This document shows positions 10,958 to 21,952 of a stretch of 64,000 bases of DNA, in pieces. The notes beneath the pieces are model-generated. The model was not told the DNA's origin. It saw only the letters and a program-made list of their open reading frames with translations, and did no database searches. Source of the DNA: Golubevia sp. BC0850 (lineage: Eukaryota; Basidiomycota; Exobasidiomycetes; Golubeviales; Golubeviaceae); contig JAAVVG010000006.1 in the NCBI GenBank assembly GCA_012976225.1, positions 434,001 to 498,000 on the forward strand. Direction: 5' to 3'. Position 1 is the stretch's first letter; each line of letters opens with the position of its first letter. The position numbers and the translations under genes are program-made.

Positions 10958-12645
10958 CTAGTTCAAGGCGCTACCCTGGAACCTGTAAGTGAAGAATTGA
11001 CCTAGCACGATAAAATCGAGGAAGACGGTCCCAAGAGATCCAACTAGCCACGAGAGGTTCTCAATGATGTACTCGTGCTCGGTCGACTTGATCAAGATGG
11101 AAGCTACGTAGGTGAGATTTCCTGGAGAGGCGCGAAATGGAAAAAGGGATCAGAAAGAGAAGAAATGATAGTGAAGAAGGACAAGAAGTCAGTCTGAGCT
11201 TTGAGTTATTCTAGTCTTTTTCTGGAAATCTAGATTCAGAACTCACCCCCGATAGCAGCGACGAACAAAGCCAGACTCAGTCCTTCACATTTGGTAACGC
11301 GGTTCTTAAATATCTGAGGAACTCTGGAGCATACTGTCGGAGAGAAAAGGAAAGAGCCAGGAACGACAAATCTTAGAAACTTTATCTGACGCTCTTTGCA
11401 AACGCGCTCTCTGGTCTACTCACGATAGAGAGCAGCACTGAGCCAACCACTGATTTGCGCATCCCACTTCCAGCCTGGGCCATCTTTTGGAGGCTGTGGC
11501 TCTCCTGGAATCTCCTTTCTGCCATTCCATTTCTGAATGTGCCAAGCTGCAACCGAAGCCACAGCGATGAGTAGAGCAGCTCCTACGAACTTGAGAGCCT
11601 CTTTCTTGAAGCTATACTGCTGTTCTCCGGTACGCGCATGAGAGATTGAAGAGCCATTGACGTTCGCTTCGACTGAGTGGTCATTGAGAAGAGGAGATGT
11701 TTCTGAAAGTCCTTCCGTTTGAGTAGAGATTCGAACTCCGTTGATGTAGTATTTTTTGTAGTAGTAGTACTGGCCTAGTAGTAGAACGTCGCAGATACTG
11801 TAGTAAGCAGCCAAAAGGATCTGCCAGGAGAGGAAAAGATAAGAGAGGTCAGAGAGGATTGAGGCAGTCAAGGATTGGAACTATTTCGACTCACCATGGT
11901 TATAAGCAGTTCCTGTCTGATTGAACCAACTAGATTCAGTAGATCTCCAAGAAGCCAAATGAAAACGAAAGCGAGCGAAAGTCCTTCGCCAGACTTATTT
12001 TGATAGTTTTCTAGGAGCTGACTGTAGGAAGGAATAATCTAGGTGTCAGAACCAGGACGTGGAAGGGGAACAGGGGTCAGTTGAAACTTGGAATGGGGAA
12101 GTCACCCACGGCGTGTACACAATCACCCATAGAAAGAGACTGGCACTTAGGAGAGATAAGGAGTGAGGGGGAGGGAAGGACAGAGGACAGAGGGGAAAGA
12201 GTCAGCAAAGTCTCCTCCAATGTATACTTCAGAGATTTTCCCATCTTTGGATTCGATCTAGCTTGGTTCTTCCAACTCGAGTGTCATCTCGCGCCATCCA
12301 TCACTGACTGGGTCCTCCTAAGGACTTTCATTAGGAGGCAAGGTCTCTGCACTTCACAAGGTCCTTCTCTTCCAAACCCTTGCCCGCCAGTACAGCAGCA
12401 TAAGTCGATGCTCTATGACTCCAATTGCCTCAGGTCTAGTCCAAAATAGAAGAATGGAAGTTACCAATTGAGCCTCTTCTTTCCTCTTGACTTCTGCAGG
12501 TGAAGGCTCTCTCTTCTCCTCTCCTGTCCTCTCCTCGATTGGTAACTCACTATCCCACGATCGTACTCCATTCCTCTCTAGTTGACTCTTTCACAACTGA
12601 AGACGCGGTCGCTGCCACCAACATCAATGACTGGACTGCTGGCAT
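10958..12645 (-). CDS. PQ-loop repeat membrane protein, vacuolar basic amino acid transporter type
   Basis: Six exons (12645-12551, 12139-12110, 12021-11895, 11820-11424, 11333-11247, 11121-10958) close to 299 residues. Two PQ-loop repeats are clear: VIVYTPQLLENYQNKS followed by GLSLAFVFIWLLGD, and SRVPQIFKN followed by GLSLALF. Seven membrane segments are expected, with a variable hydrophilic loop containing SPLLND in the middle. The family (yeast Ypq1-3/Rtc2, animal PQLC2) exports Lys/Arg from the vacuole or lysosome. Exon 2 has only 30 nt and was found because it restores the first PQ motif across its donor CC|GTGGGT. Neighbouring genes on both sides are secreted orphans and give no functional link. 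Confidence 0.9.
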
Positions 12646-13680
12646 CTTAAAGACCTTTGGATGGGTGGAGAGTAGAGACAGACCCTATAGCTCAAGCGGA
12701 AGTTGAAAGCGAAGGCTGGAGGCTGAAGGTTTGAGGTCTCAGAAAGAACTTCTTGATTTGAGAGCGAAAGAGAAGAAAGGAAAAGAAGGTGAGATCGAGG
12801 ATGGGAAAATAGCAAGGAAGAGTTTGGAGTCCCATTTTTTTCGCAGAGTTTTCTCAGCACCTCGTCTGACGCAATAATCTTTTCTTCCCTCGGACATGAA
12901 CGCATCACTTCCTTTTGGCTGAGAAAGAGAAGCTCACCCTGAAAGTTCCATTTTCTCTGTTGAGAAGGTCATTCAAAGTCGAACGAAGAGCTTTATTCCA
13001 AGGGTTCCTGAACTTACAGATCCAACTCTGAGGCACCACAAGTGTAGCGAAACAGAGGCTTCTAGGAGTTACAAAAAGCTGACCAGCTTCGTGCAATAGG
13101 CTCTCTCTCCAAGTCATAGGGGGAAAGTCACAAGAAGAAGAGAAGAACCTTCTGGGCAGGTTTCAGTGACGTCCTACGAGTTGCCACCTCCCCTTTCTAG
13201 TTTTTATCCCCTCATCCCTTTCGAAGTCCAACGAGTCACTTGTATCGGATATCTCTGTGAGAGGTTCTCAGTCAAGGATCTTGATTTCAGTCCGAAGGCA
13301 TTGGTTGCGTCTGCCTCGTCGGATAAGCCAACATACATTTCTTTGGGCAGAAGACGAGCAGTAGCCGGACTTCGCAATGGACGTCATCTCGCTTGACCAT
13401 GAAGGTTGAGACTACAAAGAGAGGCAGAACTGTGGCAATGACAGAAAGGAATGAAATGAAGGAAGGCGTGCTTGAGAGTTTTGAAAGGTAGAAGAGATGC
13501 TTGACTTGATGGATGAGATAGGAGCTGGAAGATCAAGGGCTCTAAGGTAGAGTTCTCGGTTCTCAACAGTTTTCCGTTTTCAAATAATCAACCACTTCAT
13601 TCGAGAGACTATGTACTTTAAAAAGACTCTACAGAATCAAGAACATGGAGCCATGCAGTCGTAGGAAACAATTCAGACCT
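12646..13680. other. Intergenic, about 1 kb, nothing supported
   Basis: Contains the PQ-loop promoter and the 3' flank of the next secreted-protein gene. Frames at 13166-13396 (+) and 12905-13117 (-) lack recognisable domains or splice continuity. A small unrecognised exon cannot be excluded. Confidence 0.5.
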
Positions 13681-14995
13681 TTAGCCCAAAAGATCAAAGT
13701 CGACATCGCGAGTGGCAGCCTGAGGAGAGAAAGAGTGAAAGATGCAGCAGAGTGAGTCGAGACTCCAGATTGGAGTTTGAGAAGATGGAGGGATACTTAC
13801 AGATGACATTCTCTTCTCGGCTGAATCGGAGAGGGAATCCTCATGGAGATCTCTGAGGACAGCCATGAGCTCAGCTGAGTAAAGAAAGAGAAGGAAGGGT
13901 AAGGATCGAAGGCTGCTTCAGGGGGTAGAAGAGAGAAAGCCATGACTCTTCTTTGCGGACTCACGAGAGAGGGAAGCTTCTAGATCACGAGGTTTCATGC
14001 CATCCAAGTAGGGCTTGATCACAGTCTGGTAGAGTGCTGAACCTCCAATACCTCCAGCAGCTGCCATCAACAAGCTCTTCATAGTATTACCTTTTGAAGG
14101 AGCTCCAGCGGGAAGGTCAGCTCTCTCGTAGATCTCTTGCTGCGTACACAGAAGACAAAGAGGGATCGACGTCAGTGAGAAGAAGAGACCAGACTTCATA
14201 TCAAACCACAGACTCCCGAACTAACCAAGTCGCGAGAGAAGAGGTCGTATTCTTCAGCCTCCTTGTTTGGGAAAGCTGCTTTGAGTTGAGCCTCGATTCT
14301 AGCTTTAGTGGCAGCGAATCCGGAACGGTTGATAGCCCAGAGAGAAGCAGCCGAAGGCAATCTTCTTCTCTCAAGAGCTTCTTGATCATCCTCTTGGACA
14401 AAAGAGAGCTTTGTATGGGAGATGGGAAGGAGGGGAAAGGGAAACCAGTCAAGAGAGCCCCGGTCTTTTGAACGTGAAGAGAAAAATGTTGACATGAGCG
14501 AGCATGGGCGTCGCAAGACTAACTCACCAGGTCACGAGAGAAGAGGTCAAAGCCATCAACTTCCTTGTTTGGGAAAGCTGCTTTGAGTTGAGCTTCGATT
14601 CTAGCTTTAGTGGCAGCGAATGCGGAACGGTTGATCGCCCACAGAGAAGCAGGTGAAGGCAATCTTCTCCTCTCAAGGGTGTCATCACCATCTTGAAGTG
14701 AGGATAGGAACTCTTCACCTTCTTTGGAACTGAAGAATTGGTCAAGAGCTCCTGCACCTCCTGCAGGTAAGATCAGAGGAGCTCTGGCTGACAACTGTTT
14801 GAGGGATGAGAGAGAGAGAGAGAGAGGATCAGCTCCTCAGAGGTCGGGCTCTTTTCAAAGCGCAGAAAGGACCCAATAATCAAAGCAACTCACCTCAGCC
14901 TCTGATGGTTGACCTTCCTTAACAGGCAAAGCTGAGACGGTGGCGGTGGCCGAAACGACTGCGGCTGCGACGATGGCGATCTTGTTGAAGTACAT
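13681..14995 (-). CDS. Secreted orphan protein with a tandemly duplicated exon
   Basis: Six exons (14995-14894, 14794-14528, 14408-14226, 14139-13965, 13874-13801, 13719-13681) give 279 residues in consistent phase. Exon 1 is a signal peptide ending SALPVKEG. Exons 2 and 3 carry two copies of a roughly 50-residue module with the shared cores LERRRLPS, ASLWAINRS and FAATKARIEAQLKAAFPNKE, ending DLFSRDL. The RRR directly before LPS resembles a Kex2-type dibasic site, so each module could be released by processing (inference). Exon 4 contains a Gly/Ala-rich hydrophobic stretch (LMAAAGGIGGSA) that might be membrane-active. No cysteines and no known domain. Probable distant relative of the gene at 9110-10158, based on the signal-peptide exon and upstream motif. 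Function unknown. Confidence 0.82.
14221..14690 (-). repeat. Tandem exon duplication, offset about 302 bases
   Basis: The segment at roughly 14223-14390 matches 14525-14690 at about nine bases in ten by eye, including the donor-side sequence after DLFSRDL. The two copies are exon 3 and the 3' two thirds of exon 2 of the secreted-protein gene. High identity across silent positions implies a recent duplication or conversion. Confidence 0.85.
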
Positions 14996-15068
14996 TTTGA
15001 TTGAGGATTTGAAAAAGAAAAGAAAAGCTTTTGTTTTAGGAAAAGTTTTAAAAGAATAAGAAAAAGGG

Positions 15069-15078
15069 TAGCCGGCTA
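15069..15078. promoter_or_regulatory. Perfect palindrome TAGCCGGCTA upstream of secreted-protein gene
   Basis: A 10-base perfect inverted repeat about 74 bases before the start codon at 14995, in an A/G-rich leader. It matches 9 of 10 bases of TAGCCAGCTA at 10269-10278 in front of the other secreted-protein gene. Confidence 0.4.
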
Positions 15079-15723
15079 TTGAAAAGAAGAAGTAAAAAAG
15101 AGTTGATGAAGAGAAGAGAAATTGGGTGAGGGAAAGGGAAAGGGGAGAAAGGATGAAATCCTTTTGAACCTTTTGAAATTGAAGAGCTCCCTTGTGCCTC
15201 ATTCTGAGAAAGTTGAAGCAGAGTTACTTCCCAGGAGCGACGGAATCCGATAAGCCGATCTTGAGAGCAGATCTGAGCTCATGCGCTCGCACTCGACCTC
15301 TGAAACCTCTTTTCCCAAAGCGTCACATTCCCTTCCGCTTCTCTACCATAGTCCAAAGACATCAAGCTCAAATCAGCTCTGCTCAAGCTCTAGCCTCAGT
15401 TTTCTCTGCTCCCACCTCTCTTCCAGTCTCAGCGCCTCAGCCTCAATTCATCAGTCCCGTTCTGCTCTGCTCTCTGGGCTCTTCGGAACCTGTTCGACTC
15501 TATCCTTCTTGCTGACTGAAACTCATGCTGCACAGCCAGATATAGCTTTGCCTCACACTTCCAAGGCTCACTGCTCGAATCACAGCTGTGGGGTTTCAGG
15601 AAGTTTCTCGAGCAGGGATGTGCACAAGCACAGGTTCAAATGGTAGCAAATCAAGCCCACAGCAGGCAAAGAGAAAGAGGAGACTGAAATATCCTAGAAA
15701 TTTCAATAAGGAGGAATTTGGGA
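15079..15723. other. Intergenic, no gene seen
   Basis: Upstream region of the duplicated-exon gene and 3' flank of the next minus-strand gene. Plus-strand frames in 15192-15908 are Ser/Leu-rich shadows that partly overlap the opposite-strand exon. Confidence 0.5.
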
Positions 15724-16767
15724 TCACAGTAGGGCTTCGTCAGACGTTTCACTCATCTTCCCCGCTTCACCGCAGTCTCCCTCATCAACACCGACCTCGT
15801 CTTGATCCGAATCTCCAACCTCGTCTTCTTCATCTTCCTCACTTTGAGCAACTTGCCGAGGATCCTCTGGCCATTCATCGGGAATCGCATTCTCAAACCC
15901 AACTGTGAATAGAGACATGCCCATGAGCGCAGCTTGGGATGGACTATAGCGAAGGAGACGAATAGGATCCAGTGTTTCTGGGTCTTGGTACAGCATGAAT
16001 ACAGCCAGGATTGATCCATCTTCAGCTGTTTGGTCGTCTGCTATGAAAAAAAGCTGAGAGAAGTGAATCGGAGAAAAGAAAATTCAGTCAGTGTACTCTG
16101 AACTGAGGACTCACGTGAATGCCTCCTTCTCTAGTCTCAAACTCACGTCAGATCTACTCTTTCTAACGGCATCAGTATTTGAATTCATGCTTTCTCTTTC
16201 GAAGTCTGCTGCATAGTCAATAGGAGCCCAGTCAGAGCGGGAGCTCTGAAACTTTTCCCAAATCAAAACCTCTGGTTCACCATCGATCTTGTGAGTTCTC
16301 TGCGACTCCTTATATTGCTTATTAGTTGCATTCATTTGCTCATTGCTGACTCTGGGGCTAGCGATATAAAGGACAGCGCTTATAGAGCCATCTTGAGCTC
16401 GATTTGATTGATTCAATTCGAGCTCTTCGGCATCAAAGTCGAGCTTTCCGGTCATGATCTCAACTGGAGCTTAGAATAATGGATGCAAACTCGAGCATTG
16501 GAAGTTCCAGATACCTTGAGATGGTTGTCGACAACTCCTCCTTTGTTAGGAGAAACATCGAAGTAGTTCCTGGAAGAGTATGAGAGAAAAACAGAGTCAG
16601 AGATGGTTGAAGTCTGGGGAAGGCGAAGTCTAACCACTAGCGTTTCTCAGAAGGGGGTTGAGGAGAAGGAGAAGCTTTTCGGTCAGAGCTCTCTTTTCGT
16701 GGATTTTCTGTGGAACTATCGTCCAGCCTCCACTAGCTCACCAAGCTTGAGAGCTACGGAAGTAGTT
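15724..16767 (-). CDS. Orphan acidic protein, 5' end unresolved
   Basis: Consistent minus-strand exons are 16767-16742, 16569-16515, 16458-16147 and 16053-15724 (TGA). The choice of donor SRSD|GTGAGT at 16146 is forced because later donors give stops. Two exons each carry a related phrase, DGSISAVLYIA and DGSILAVFMLYQ, hinting at an internal repeat; two small exons both begin NYF. The C-terminus is very acidic (runs of Glu/Asp). No start codon or signal peptide could be tied to the 5' end, so more exons probably lie between 16768 and 17200. No known domain. It sits between genes for secreted orphans and could belong to that set, but this is unproven. Confidence 0.5.
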
Positions 16768-17631
16768 CTGGCAGGTGATAAACGAATTCTCTTTTAAATG
16801 GCAGTTCCGCAAGGGCTCCGTTCGTTGGAAGGGAGACGCTCTCTCAAGTCATGGCATCGGGTGTTCGCTCCAGAGCTGAACGAACCAAAAACAAGAAAAC
16901 AACAGTCAAAAAACAAATTTGGTGACTGTTTGCTGAAAGAGCTCTAGTTCTCACCTCTACCCGCGTTAGAGCTAACTAGAAGCAACACAACACCCAACCG
17001 ACTTCACTACTTCCAAAGTGGGCCACCAAGCTTTGAAGTTGAAAGCCAGCACTCCAGCCACAGAAAGTGATGATTAAATCGTTCTTGGATTCAACAAGAC
17101 CCGAATCTCCGTCTCTTCTCTTCATCGCGTCTCATCCCTGAGCCTCAAGCTCTTTCTTCTCTTTCGCTTTTTCTCTATGTGTCTTCGCCTTCTTCACACC
17201 TTTGCGAAATTCGGTTTACATAAGAACATTAGGTCTCTTTCATCTGATCTTTTTCTTGGGTGTGGAAGTCTGATCTGCCTGCCGCCTGACCGACGAGGTC
17301 AAAGCCTTTCAAGTTCTTCGAGAGGTGGCAAGAGTACTGAGAATTAAACCAAAAAGTAAAAGAACCACAATTCCAGACACTCTTGAGGGAAATCATTCTG
17401 AACAGACGTAAATCAAGAAAAGTCAAAGAGAAAAGAACGATCGGCCAATAATATATTCTGAGATGGCTAAGATTTCCAAGAGTCGAGATTTAGAGGATTT
17501 GTACATATGAAAGAGAGTCAAAGGCCTTTGAGAAAAAGAGCAAGTAAGAGGGATGAGGCATTTGTAGAAGGGACCAGCCTTACCGCAACCGAAATGAAGA
17601 GTAGACGAAGAAACAGTTGGAAGAAAGACAC
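16768..17631. other. Mostly intergenic; may hold missing 5' exons of the preceding gene
   Basis: A 51-codon minus-strand frame starting at an ATG near 17127 and a donor-like AGAG|GTGAGA near 16953 were seen, but neither could be linked in phase to the downstream exons. Otherwise only A/T-rich non-coding sequence. Confidence 0.4.
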
Positions 17632-18379
17632 TTATTCCTTCTTGTCGCTTTTGTGGTGCTTAGGCTTCTTCTCGTGATGATGTTCAGGCTTCTTCTCGAG
17701 TCTGGCCTTTCTTTCCTCCATTCCAGAGACTTCGTCTCCATCGACTTCTCTCTTTGGTTTCTTTTCGTGATGCATCTTTGGCTCCTTGTGATGTTTCTTT
17801 GGCTCCTTTTCGTGATGTTTCTTGTCATCTTTTTTCTCCTCCCTTTCTTCGACTTCAAATGTGGTCCAAGGAAGAGGTGATCGGGGTGGGCCGGCGTAAG
17901 AGAAGGGAGAAAGGACAGCTTCAAGCCAAATGTCAATCGGAGAAAGGAGGGCTGATGAGAACCAAAACGAAGGTTTACTCACGATTTTCATCCCTCTTTG
18001 GCTTCTTCTCATGCTTAGGCTTCTTCTCATGATGTTTCTTAGGTTCCTTCTCGTGATGCTTTTTGTCATCCTCCTTCTCTTCTGTCTCCTCGACTGGCAG
18101 GACGGGAAAGACGAGAATGGCAAAGGGGGTGAAGTCAGAAGAGATGGAAGCAAAACAATCAGAGCTAACACTCTGAGATAGACAGTAAAAAAGCGACCCA
18201 AGGTCCCCTCTTCGCCCATTCCTTCCCCCATACTCACAGAAAGATGGGGAGGCTTCAACATCTCTGGCGTCGACGTCAGCGTTAGACATTGCTCTGGAAT
18301 CGACAGAAGGTGGAATACTGGCTGCCATAGCTAGACTTGCAGCTAAAAGGACCAAAGAAGTGATACGGATTGAAACCAT
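17632..18379 (-). CDS. Secreted His/Lys/Glu-rich repeat protein
   Basis: Three exons (18379-18238, 18093-17983, 17852-17632) give 157 residues. Exon 1 encodes a signal peptide (MVSIRITSLVLLAAS...) and a short acidic propeptide-like segment. Exons 2 and 3 are similar to each other: each begins EE.EEK.DDKKHHEKEPKKHH and continues with HHEKKPK-type units. The mature protein is therefore mainly a polyampholyte rich in Lys, His and Glu. His clusters could bind Zn, Cu or Ni, and the charge could bind acidic wall polymers or DNA; both are inferences. A CATAAAAG element about 145 bases upstream may be its TATA box. No homologue recognised. Confidence 0.8.
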
Positions 18380-19446
18380 GTTGGAATAATGAAGGTTGCT
18401 GTGTGTGTGTGATTTGAAGGAAAGTTGAACAGAAAGTGAGAGTGAGTGAGAAAAAGATACTGGAAGGGATTGATGAGAAGGGGGGAGGGATGCCTCGATT
18501 CAAACTTGAGGACGTCCCCCTTTTATGCCTTCAGCTTGACAGGGCTCTACTAAGCTTGGAACTGAAGAAATTGTTCAAAGCCTCCCTGGAAACGCGAAAA
18601 CGGCACAACGTTCCTTGCCGTTGCCGTTTGTAATCATTGAGAGGTGTAGTAAATAGCGGCAGGTAAAACGACTGGCATTAGCTTTATACTGGACTGAAAA
18701 GGTTGAAAGCCAGAAGGGAAAAAGGAAGGGAAATTAGAACCTCAAGAAAAAGAAGGGGGCAAGGGGTTGCGTTCCAATCAGCATAGCTGCGACCGGTCAC
18801 AACAACGGGAGCCAGAGGCTCTATTTTGAGCTCCTCCCTAAATTACTCCAAAAGAAGGAGATGTCAATTTCTGTTCATTTCAACCGTCTTTTCTGAAACG
18901 CGGCAAGACGTCAAGGCCTTTAGAGGAAGGAGGAGAAATGAAGGAGCTCCAAATCATCTTCGGCACCTGTAAAAGAAGGGGTAGAAAGGTCCATATTTAG
19001 AGTCGAGATAATTGTTATCAGCTGAGAGCAATACGATGCATATACGTAGGCATAGATAGACCAACCTAATCAGCAGGTCCAGTGTAGAGTAAGAGAGAGA
19101 GAGACAGCAGAAGATGAGTCTTCTCGGAGGAAATCCATCTCAGACGGCAAGCATCTCTCTTTTGATCGATGATCATTCAGTCGCTGAGAAGGAGTCAGAT
19201 GGATAGATAAAAATTGAGGATTCTAAATTTTCGCATGTAAAGTTTGGGTAAAAAAAAGGCAAGTAGAGAAAAAAAGAATTGAAAGAAGGTGAAAGAAACT
19301 GCGACCTAACTCGGGAACTATTGAGATCTAAGATCCATTACGCGACATGTCAGCTAAGTAATCCGACAACTAAAAAATGAGTAGATCAAAATCAAAGAGA
19401 AACAAGATAGAAGATTTAGTCAGCTATGATCTCGTTTCTGTCTTCA
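18380..19446. other. Intergenic, about 1 kb, nothing supported
   Basis: Promoter side of the His/Lys-rich gene (with a short TG repeat at 18401-18411) and 3' flank of GLO3. No frame with coding character was seen. Confidence 0.6.
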
Positions 19447-21693
19447 TCATGCATTTCTCAAGACGTGTGTCCCGAATTCTTCAAAACTCACCTTCATAGC
19501 TCCAGCTCTAAAACTTTCAATTCCTTGTTGAACATCAGGATTAGCCATGAATCTAGTATAATATTCTCTAGCAGTAGCTTCCAAATCCTGACCGAAATCA
19601 TCTTCTCCAGCTCCATTTCCATTTCCAGTTCTATAACCTTGACCATCTTCCTCCTCTTCTTCTTCTCTCCCAAAGTATTGATTACTACTAATAGAAGTTT
19701 GACCTTTAAAGTTTTTCAATCTCTCCTTTGCTTCATTTTGATTATTAGCATCATAATTCCCTCTCTGAAAGTATTGATCTGAACTAATGGATTTCTGACT
19801 TGAAAATTGATTTCTAGCATAAGAGATGTCTTCTTGATTTTCATCTCTAGCTTTCCTTTTAGCAGCAGCTTCTTCTTCAACTTTTCTTTTTGCAGCATCT
19901 TGTAAAGCCATTCTACCGAAACCCATTCCTAATCTTTGAACTTCAGCACTTTCTCTTCCGTTAGAATTTTCTCTCCCACTTCCACCAGGACTACGTGGAG
20001 ATTTAGAAACGACTGAACTTTTTCCATTTCCCAAATCTTTCTTTGCAGCTTCGATAGCTTTCTTTGCCATTTCCTTTGCTACTTCATCTCCTTTTTCTCT
20101 TTGAGAACTTTCAGCTAAAGCCTCTTGTCTCTCTTTCTCTTCTTCCAATTCTCTCTTTAACTTTAAACTCTCTTCTTCTTTAGCTCTTCTTTCAGCAGCT
20201 TCGAAATCTACTGGTGCAGCACCTCTTTTAACTCCCAATCCCAATTTCCCACCCCCTCTGGTCGAAGAAGTTGCACCAGTTCTGACCGCTCCCAATCCAG
20301 CACCTCTACGTGGAGCATTTCCAGTAGGAGTAGAAGTTCCAGAAGAAGGTCTAGAAGATGAAGTGGTTTGACGAGGAACTGGAGCTGCAGCAGGTTGAAC
20401 CACAGGAGTTGCTGCTTGAGGAGTAGGGCGACGTCCAATTCCAGGAACAATAGCAGTCTTGGTTTCCACCTTAGTTTTAGAACTAGAAGCATCAGCAGGT
20501 TTATCCCAATCATCAAAGAAATCCTCTTCATCCTTCTCTTTCGAATGACTCGTTTGAGTCGAAGTTGAACTTGAATTTTGAGCTGCTAAACCTGGAAAAT
20601 GAACCGGTGAACTCAAAGGTAAACCTTTTGCATCTGCTAAAACTTTCTTTTGCAATTCTTCCTTGTAAGAATTGGCTACTGCTGAAGTGTATTTGATTTT
20701 CCCTTCGGTTGATGGGGCTAATAAATGATTGCCTCCATGAGATGCGAAGAATTCAGAAGCAGTTCCATTTCCTCCTACTTTCATCATTCGGAGTTGAGCG
20801 TTTGTCCAGGAATCTAGGTTGGTTGATCTGAAAGCAAGGAGATGAGAGTGAAAGATCCAAAAGGGTCAGCGAGTTAGGAAGCGTAGAGAGAGAGTGGGAA
20901 TGTGAAACGTCAGGTGCCAAGTCTCTTCCATCCCCTGTTACGCCCGTAAGTCCTAGATTCTGAAAGCTATACACGTAAGTGACGTAGGAGGTAGCTATGA
21001 GTAGGCTAGGCTACATCTGCTAAGCCTTGTCAGTGAAGAGGGGGACGAGAGCCAACTTCGACTCTTCACTCTTTACTTAGAAGCTCAGATGGTCTCGATC
21101 CTGATCGTTGAATAACAAAACCAAACTCAGGTAGCCCAAAAAAGGATTGCTCAACCATAAGGTAGCTGAGACCGAAAGAACAGGAAGGGAGATGGTAGGA
21201 AGTAGCCTAACTTCTCTATATCGTTTGCCTGCTTTCTTCTTATCCCACCAGATCAAACTTAATTCCCCAAATCTATTTCTAACCTTGGCACCGAGATTCA
21301 AAACTGTTGATTACCGAAACTAACCTAACGAAAGTGATGTGAACCCCCATATTCCTATGAACACTTGAACAATCCAAACAGATGTAGATGGCATAAGTTG
21401 CACTAGCCCAAGTCGGGTTCTTAGCACCGCAATCGAAGCAAACCTGGATTGTATAGGAAAGGAAAGAGATGAGATTGATCGGAAGTGTAGATTGGACGAG
21501 AAACGGATTGTAGGTAGATTAGACTGCCAATCTGTAGAGCCAACCTGCTCTACCTGTCCCTATCCCTGTCCCTGTACGCTACTCGCTACTTCCAATCGAT
21601 CTTACTGACCTTATTACTCTTACTCTGATTCTTCAACAATTTGAAAACATCTGCTATTTCCTCCCTTGATAAATTGTCGGCCAAGGATGACAT
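19447..21693 (-). CDS. GLO3: ARF GTPase-activating protein, Glo3/ARFGAP2-3 type
   Basis: Three exons (21693-21610, 21443-21325, 20827-19447) encode 527 residues. The N-terminal ArfGAP zinc finger is intact: C30-X2-C33-X16-C50-X2-C53 followed by SSVHRNMG with the catalytic Arg at about 58. The middle is a Pro/Ser/Ala-rich and Lys/Glu coiled-coil-like region. Near the C-terminus are two copies of the Glo3 signature, [14 protein letters not shown] and [11 protein letters not shown], which identify the ARFGAP2/3 subgroup rather than Gcs1 or Age2. This protein stimulates GTP hydrolysis by Arf1 on COPI coats in Golgi-to-ER retrieval. It shares a 259-bp divergent promoter with THG1. Confidence 0.95.
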
Positions 21694-21952
21694 TGGGAAG
21701 TTGAATGCAAGTTAAGTAAAGGCTGATCGAGGTTGGGTTGAAACTGGTTTACTGTAATGAGATGTCAATGATCCTGATTTGAATTGGTTCTAGACTTATT
21801 TTTATGTGCTAATCCAGGAAAGTGATGGTGATGATGATGGCTGTCAAGAAGAACCCCCAAGCCAGCGAATAGGCCGAGGCGCTGAGGCTGAATCGCTCCA
21901 AGTGCATGTGTGCTCTCGAGTCTCGACTCCAACTGGCAGAACTTGTCCCAAG
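21694..21952. promoter_or_regulatory. Divergent promoter GLO3/THG1
   Basis: Only 259 bases separate the two start codons. The part near THG1 is rich in GATGATGATGG, followed by a stretch in frame with the THG1 start but upstream of its first well-placed ATG. No TATA box seen, in keeping with housekeeping genes. Confidence 0.6.

Noticed and set aside
12905-13396. Two short frames, one on each strand, in the 1-kb gap after the PQ-loop gene
   Set aside because: No signal peptide, domain, splice continuity or codon pattern; judged accidental.
9495-15900. Short similarity (TVGFxNAI) between the genes at 9110 and 15724
   Set aside because: Only about 25 bases long and not extended on either side; could be chance.
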